Source: an uncultured Alphaproteobacteria bacterium (GTDB taxonomy: Bacteria > Pseudomonadota > Alphaproteobacteria > Puniceispirillales > Puniceispirillaceae). Taken from it: 64,000 nucleotides of DNA. The notes beneath the pieces are model-generated. The model was given only the letters and a program-made list of their open reading frames with translations. It made no database searches and was not told the origin of the DNA. The DNA lies in NCBI GenBank assembly GCA_937924895.1, contig CALEYP010000049.1, positions 1 through 64,000 on the forward strand, read 5' to 3'. The position numbers and the translations under genes were made by a program. Positions 61,521-64,000 of this stretch are shown here, piece by piece; within the stretch, counting starts at the first letter, position 1; every line of letters begins with the position of its first letter.

Positions 61521-62462
61521 TCAAGCCTGGTCTTGCGTTAAGGCCTCTTGCGGCACACCAACAAGGGCCGCGGCAAATTCTTGTGCGGTGAAGGATTGCA
61601 GGTCATCAACTTGCTCACCAACCCCAACCATATGCACAGGCAGACCAAATTCTTCGGCGAGCGCTAGCACCACGCCTCCTTTGGCTGAGCCATCCAGCTT
61701 TGTGATAATCATGCCTGTTAGCTGTGCTACCTCAGAAAAGGCCTTGGTCTGAGACAAGGCATTTTGACCCACCGTCCCATCAAGCACGATCACTGAATCA
61801 TGGGGCGCACTCTCATCATATTTGCCGATCACACGATGGATTTTGGCTAATTCATCCATCAATTCACTGCGATTTTGTAAGCGTCCTGCGGTATCTATAA
61901 TCAAGACATCAATGCCAGCATCTGTGGCACGTTGCATAGCCTGATACGCCACCGCTGCCGAATCGCTGCCTTCTTGGCCTGTGACAACCTCAGTATCGGT
62001 ACGTTGACCCCAGCCTTGTAATTGTTCGGTCGCAGCGGCGCGGAATGTATCACCAGCTGCAAGCATTACTGTTTTGCCTTGTGATTTGAAATGACTTGCC
62101 AATTTACCAGCGGTCGTTGTCTTACCAGAGCCATTGACCCCCACCAGCAGAATCACATGAGGGCTCTGGTCCTCTCTGATCGCCAAAGGTTGTGCCACAT
62201 CTGTCAGACGCGTGACCAAAATCTGACCGAGCGCAATACGCCATGCCTCTTGCGAGGACTCCTTATCAAATTTCATTGCGGCTAATTCTTCAGCGATCGC
62301 CATGGCTGTTTTAGGGCCCATATCTGCTTCAATAAGCGCATCTTCAAGTTCTTCTAATGAGGCCGCGTCTAATGTTTTTGATGTGAAGAGACTTGTGAGG
62401 CTGGCACTCATCTTAGATGATGATTTTTTCAGCCCATCGGTTAATTTACTAAACCAGCTCAT
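61521..62462 (-). CDS. ftsY: Signal recognition particle receptor FtsY
   Basis: The SRP receptor GTPase, 313 residues. P-loop GVNGSGKTTTAGKLASHFKS, the DTAGRLQNRSELM motif and GSAKGGVVLALAEEFGLPV are present. The long acidic A-domain of E. coli FtsY is missing; only a short N-terminal helix remains, as in many alphaproteobacteria. Its start lies inside the mtaB end (14-base overlap), so it is translationally linked. Confidence 0.97.
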   Translation of the reverse strand: MSWFSKLTDGLKKSSSKMSASLTSLFTSKTLDAASLEELEDALIEADMGPKTAMAIAEELAAMKFDKESSQEAWRIALGQILVTRLTDVAQPLAIREDQSPHVILLVGVNGSGKTTTAGKLASHFKSQGKTVMLAAGDTFRAAATEQLQGWGQRTDTEVVTGQEGSDSAAVAYQAMQRATDAGIDVLIIDTAGRLQNRSELMDELAKIHRVIGKYDESAPHDSVIVLDGTVGQNALSQTKAFSEVAQLTGMIITKLDGSAKGGVVLALAEEFGLPVHMVGVGEQVDDLQSFTAQEFAAALVGVPQEALTQDQA

Positions 62463-63729
62463 CTGTGACCTCTTCTACTATAAACCGATCGCCGCTTATC
62501 TCTTTCAGCCTGACAGGAATGATCTCCCCTGCCTTATGTAAGCTATCGCCTGACAGCGTGGCTTTCATGAAATTTTGTAAATGCCCCTGATTGGCCTTCT
62601 CAACCAGCATCAGATCTGTCTGGCCAATACGTATGCGCATCGCATCATCGAGTAATTTTGCCCCTAAATCACGGACCTCTTTGGCGCGCGCTTTGATGGT
62701 TCCGCCATCATGTTGCGGCATCTGCGCAGCAGGTGTGCCTTCGCGCGGAGAATAGCCAAAGACATGTAGGAGTGGGATATTACATTCCGCTAATAAAGAA
62801 AGTGTATTGCGATGCGCCTCTTCAGTTTCTGTCGGAAACCCCGCAATAATATCTGCCCCAAAGGTGACATCTGGGCGACGACGACGAGCCTCGTCACAAA
62901 AGCGGCGCAAATCACGGGCGAGGTGACGACGTTTCATCCGTTTCAAAATCAAATCATCACCATGCTGCATTGATAAATGCAAATGTGGCATCAGCCGCGG
63001 TTCTGTTGCCAGCGCTTCCATCAGATGATGATCAGGTTCGGCAGGATCTATCGAAGACAGGCGCAGCCGTGGTAAATCTGGCACAAGGGCGAGGATTTTT
63101 TTGACGAGCGCCCCAAGGCGTGGTTGACCAGGTAAGTCATGCCCCCAGCTCGTTATATCAACGCCTGTTAGCACCACTTCTTTGGTGCCTGCCGCGACTA
63201 ATCGTTCAATCTGTTCTACCACAGCGCCCATGCCAACCGAACGTGATGGACCTCTGCCAAACGGAATAATGCAGAAGGTACAACGATGATCACAACCTTG
63301 CTGGACCTGTAGAAAGGCACGGGTGTGATCATCAAAGCTATCAATAAAATGGCTAGCTGTTTCTGTGATGGTCATCACATCTGTGACAAGCAACCCTGCC
63401 TCTTGACCTGATTGCAGGGCTTGCCAGCTTTCTGCTTGTAACTTGTCATGATTGCCCATGACGTGACTGACCTCTGGCATCTCTTGCCAGGCTTCAGGAT
63501 TAATCTGGGCTGCGCATCCTGTCACAATAATTTGTGCCTCTGGATTATCACGATGTAATTTGCGTAACGACTGGCGCGCTTGTTTTTCAGCCTCAGATGT
63601 CACGGCGCAGGTATTGATGATTATTGCATTTTGCAAACCAGCGGCCTCTGCCTGTTTGCGCATGACCTCTGATTCCCAGATATTCAACCGACACCCAAAT
63701 GTCTCAATATGTGGTCGATTGGCGCTCAT
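62449..63729 (-). CDS. mtaB: tRNA t6A37 methylthiotransferase
   Basis: A 426-residue methylthiotransferase making ms2t6A. The N-terminal UPF0004 domain has Cys13, Cys41 and Cys72 for the auxiliary cluster; the radical-SAM motif CDHRCTFC has Cys146, Cys150 and Cys153; a TRAM domain ends the protein. The position between dapF and ftsY is the classical alphaproteobacterial neighbourhood of mtaB. Confidence 0.95.
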   Translation of the reverse strand: MSANRPHIETFGCRLNIWESEVMRKQAEAAGLQNAIIINTCAVTSEAEKQARQSLRKLHRDNPEAQIIVTGCAAQINPEAWQEMPEVSHVMGNHDKLQAESWQALQSGQEAGLLVTDVMTITETASHFIDSFDDHTRAFLQVQQGCDHRCTFCIIPFGRGPSRSVGMGAVVEQIERLVAAGTKEVVLTGVDITSWGHDLPGQPRLGALVKKILALVPDLPRLRLSSIDPAEPDHHLMEALATEPRLMPHLHLSMQHGDDLILKRMKRRHLARDLRRFCDEARRRRPDVTFGADIIAGFPTETEEAHRNTLSLLAECNIPLLHVFGYSPREGTPAAQMPQHDGGTIKARAKEVRDLGAKLLDDAMRIRIGQTDLMLVEKANQGHLQNFMKATLSGDSLHKAGEIIPVRLKEISGDRFIVEEVTDELV

Positions 63730-63756
63730 AGCTATCCCTTATCACTGCCAGCATTA

Positions 63757-64000
63757 TTACGATGCATCGCGCAATAACATATCTTTGAGCGCGCCATCAA
63801 GGGTCCCCCGAAATGCCGTTTCAGCCGGGCCACGCATGAGGACACGCCCTTCCTCAGTCCCATCATCCATCCAGCTAATAAATAGGCTTCCTCCATCAAG
63901 GACAACCTCAACATTGCGACTTGTCAGCCCGCGACGATGGGCAGCCACTGCAACAGCGCAGGCACCAGACCCACAAGCAGATGTGATACCCACCCCTCTT
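63757..64000 (-). CDS. dapF: Diaminopimelate epimerase, C-terminal part
   Basis: The reading frame runs off the right window edge. About 80 residues are visible, containing the catalytic-cysteine signature [20 protein letters not shown] (family ACGTGA, here ACGSGA) and the end of the second half-domain. DapF converts LL- to meso-diaminopimelate, the substrate of lysA found in this window and a murein precursor. The start is outside the window. Confidence 0.95.
   Translation of the reverse strand, partial: RGVGITSACGSGACAVAVAAHRRGLTSRNVEVVLDGGSLFISWMDDGTEEGRVLMRGPAETAFRGTLDGALKDMLLRDAS

Overview
The window reads as a chromosomal core segment of a marine-type alphaproteobacterium with roughly even base composition. 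The support is gene order: tlpA-like / argH-lptM-lysA; an aroQ-type chorismate mutase beside hisC and tyrA; an F1-only ATP synthase operon (atpHAGDC) behind priA; sdhCDAB-zapE-mdh-sucCDAB-lpd in one run; dapF-mtaB-ftsY; and ffh-rpsP-rimM-trmD-rplS-leuCD. This combination is typical of Rhodospirillales-like groups including the SAR116 clade, but the clade assignment is inference because no marker gene was searched. No tRNA, rRNA, CRISPR array, prophage, transposon or integrase cassette was seen. The only recombinase is the housekeeping XerC. Coding density is very high and no gap exceeds 300 bases.

Layout. 1-1656: the 5' part of a subtilisin-like lipoprotein and a Sco copper chaperone, both on the minus strand. 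1855-5839: yggT, folD, a HIG1-type membrane protein, a PduO-type cobalamin adenosyltransferase and etfBA. 5892-10717: a secreted TlpA thioredoxin divergent from argH-lptM-lysA, then a zinc-ribbon membrane protein divergent from a YdcF-like protein. 10714-16509: a minus-strand block for aromatic amino acid synthesis (tyrA, hisC, chorismate mutase), a YafS-like methyltransferase, folB, a FolM-like SDR and a HAD phosphatase. 16527-19406: a small accessory island (renalase-like FAD enzyme, DM13 protein, enolase-superfamily enzyme). 19668-28973: rplU-rpmA-obgE-proB-proA-nadD-rsfS-rlmH-gpmI-ctpA-rppH on the plus strand. 29047-36329: atpHAGDC and priA. 36454-38715: transaldolase, DUF484 and xerC. 38765-52142: the TCA-cycle and respiratory block. 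52305-64000: a pyridoxal-kinase-like gene, asd, leuB, leuD, leuC, rplS-trmD-rimM-rpsP, ffh, ftsY, mtaB and the end of dapF.

The metabolic theme is aerobic respiration. Succinate dehydrogenase, malate dehydrogenase, succinyl-CoA synthetase, the 2-oxoglutarate dehydrogenase complex, ETF and the F1 ATPase lie within 50 kb. A second theme is amino-acid synthesis (Arg, Lys, Pro, Leu, Tyr/Phe and aspartate-family steps). A third is ribosome assembly and protein targeting (L21, L27, L19, S16, ObgE, RsfS, RlmH, RimM, TrmD, Ffh, FtsY).

I did not find a clearly new multi-gene system. The most notable signals are: overlapping hairpins between rplS and leuC that look like an attenuator plus a ribosome-binding-site lock; a cluster of TGTGA/TCACA half-sites upstream of the F1 operon; an enolase-superfamily enzyme with Gly at the first metal-ligand position; a chorismate mutase fused to what looks like a decayed prephenate-dehydratase domain; oppositely charged tails on L21 and S16; and no ftsEX next to the zinc-ribbon gene. 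All functional calls come from reading motifs and context; no database search was possible.
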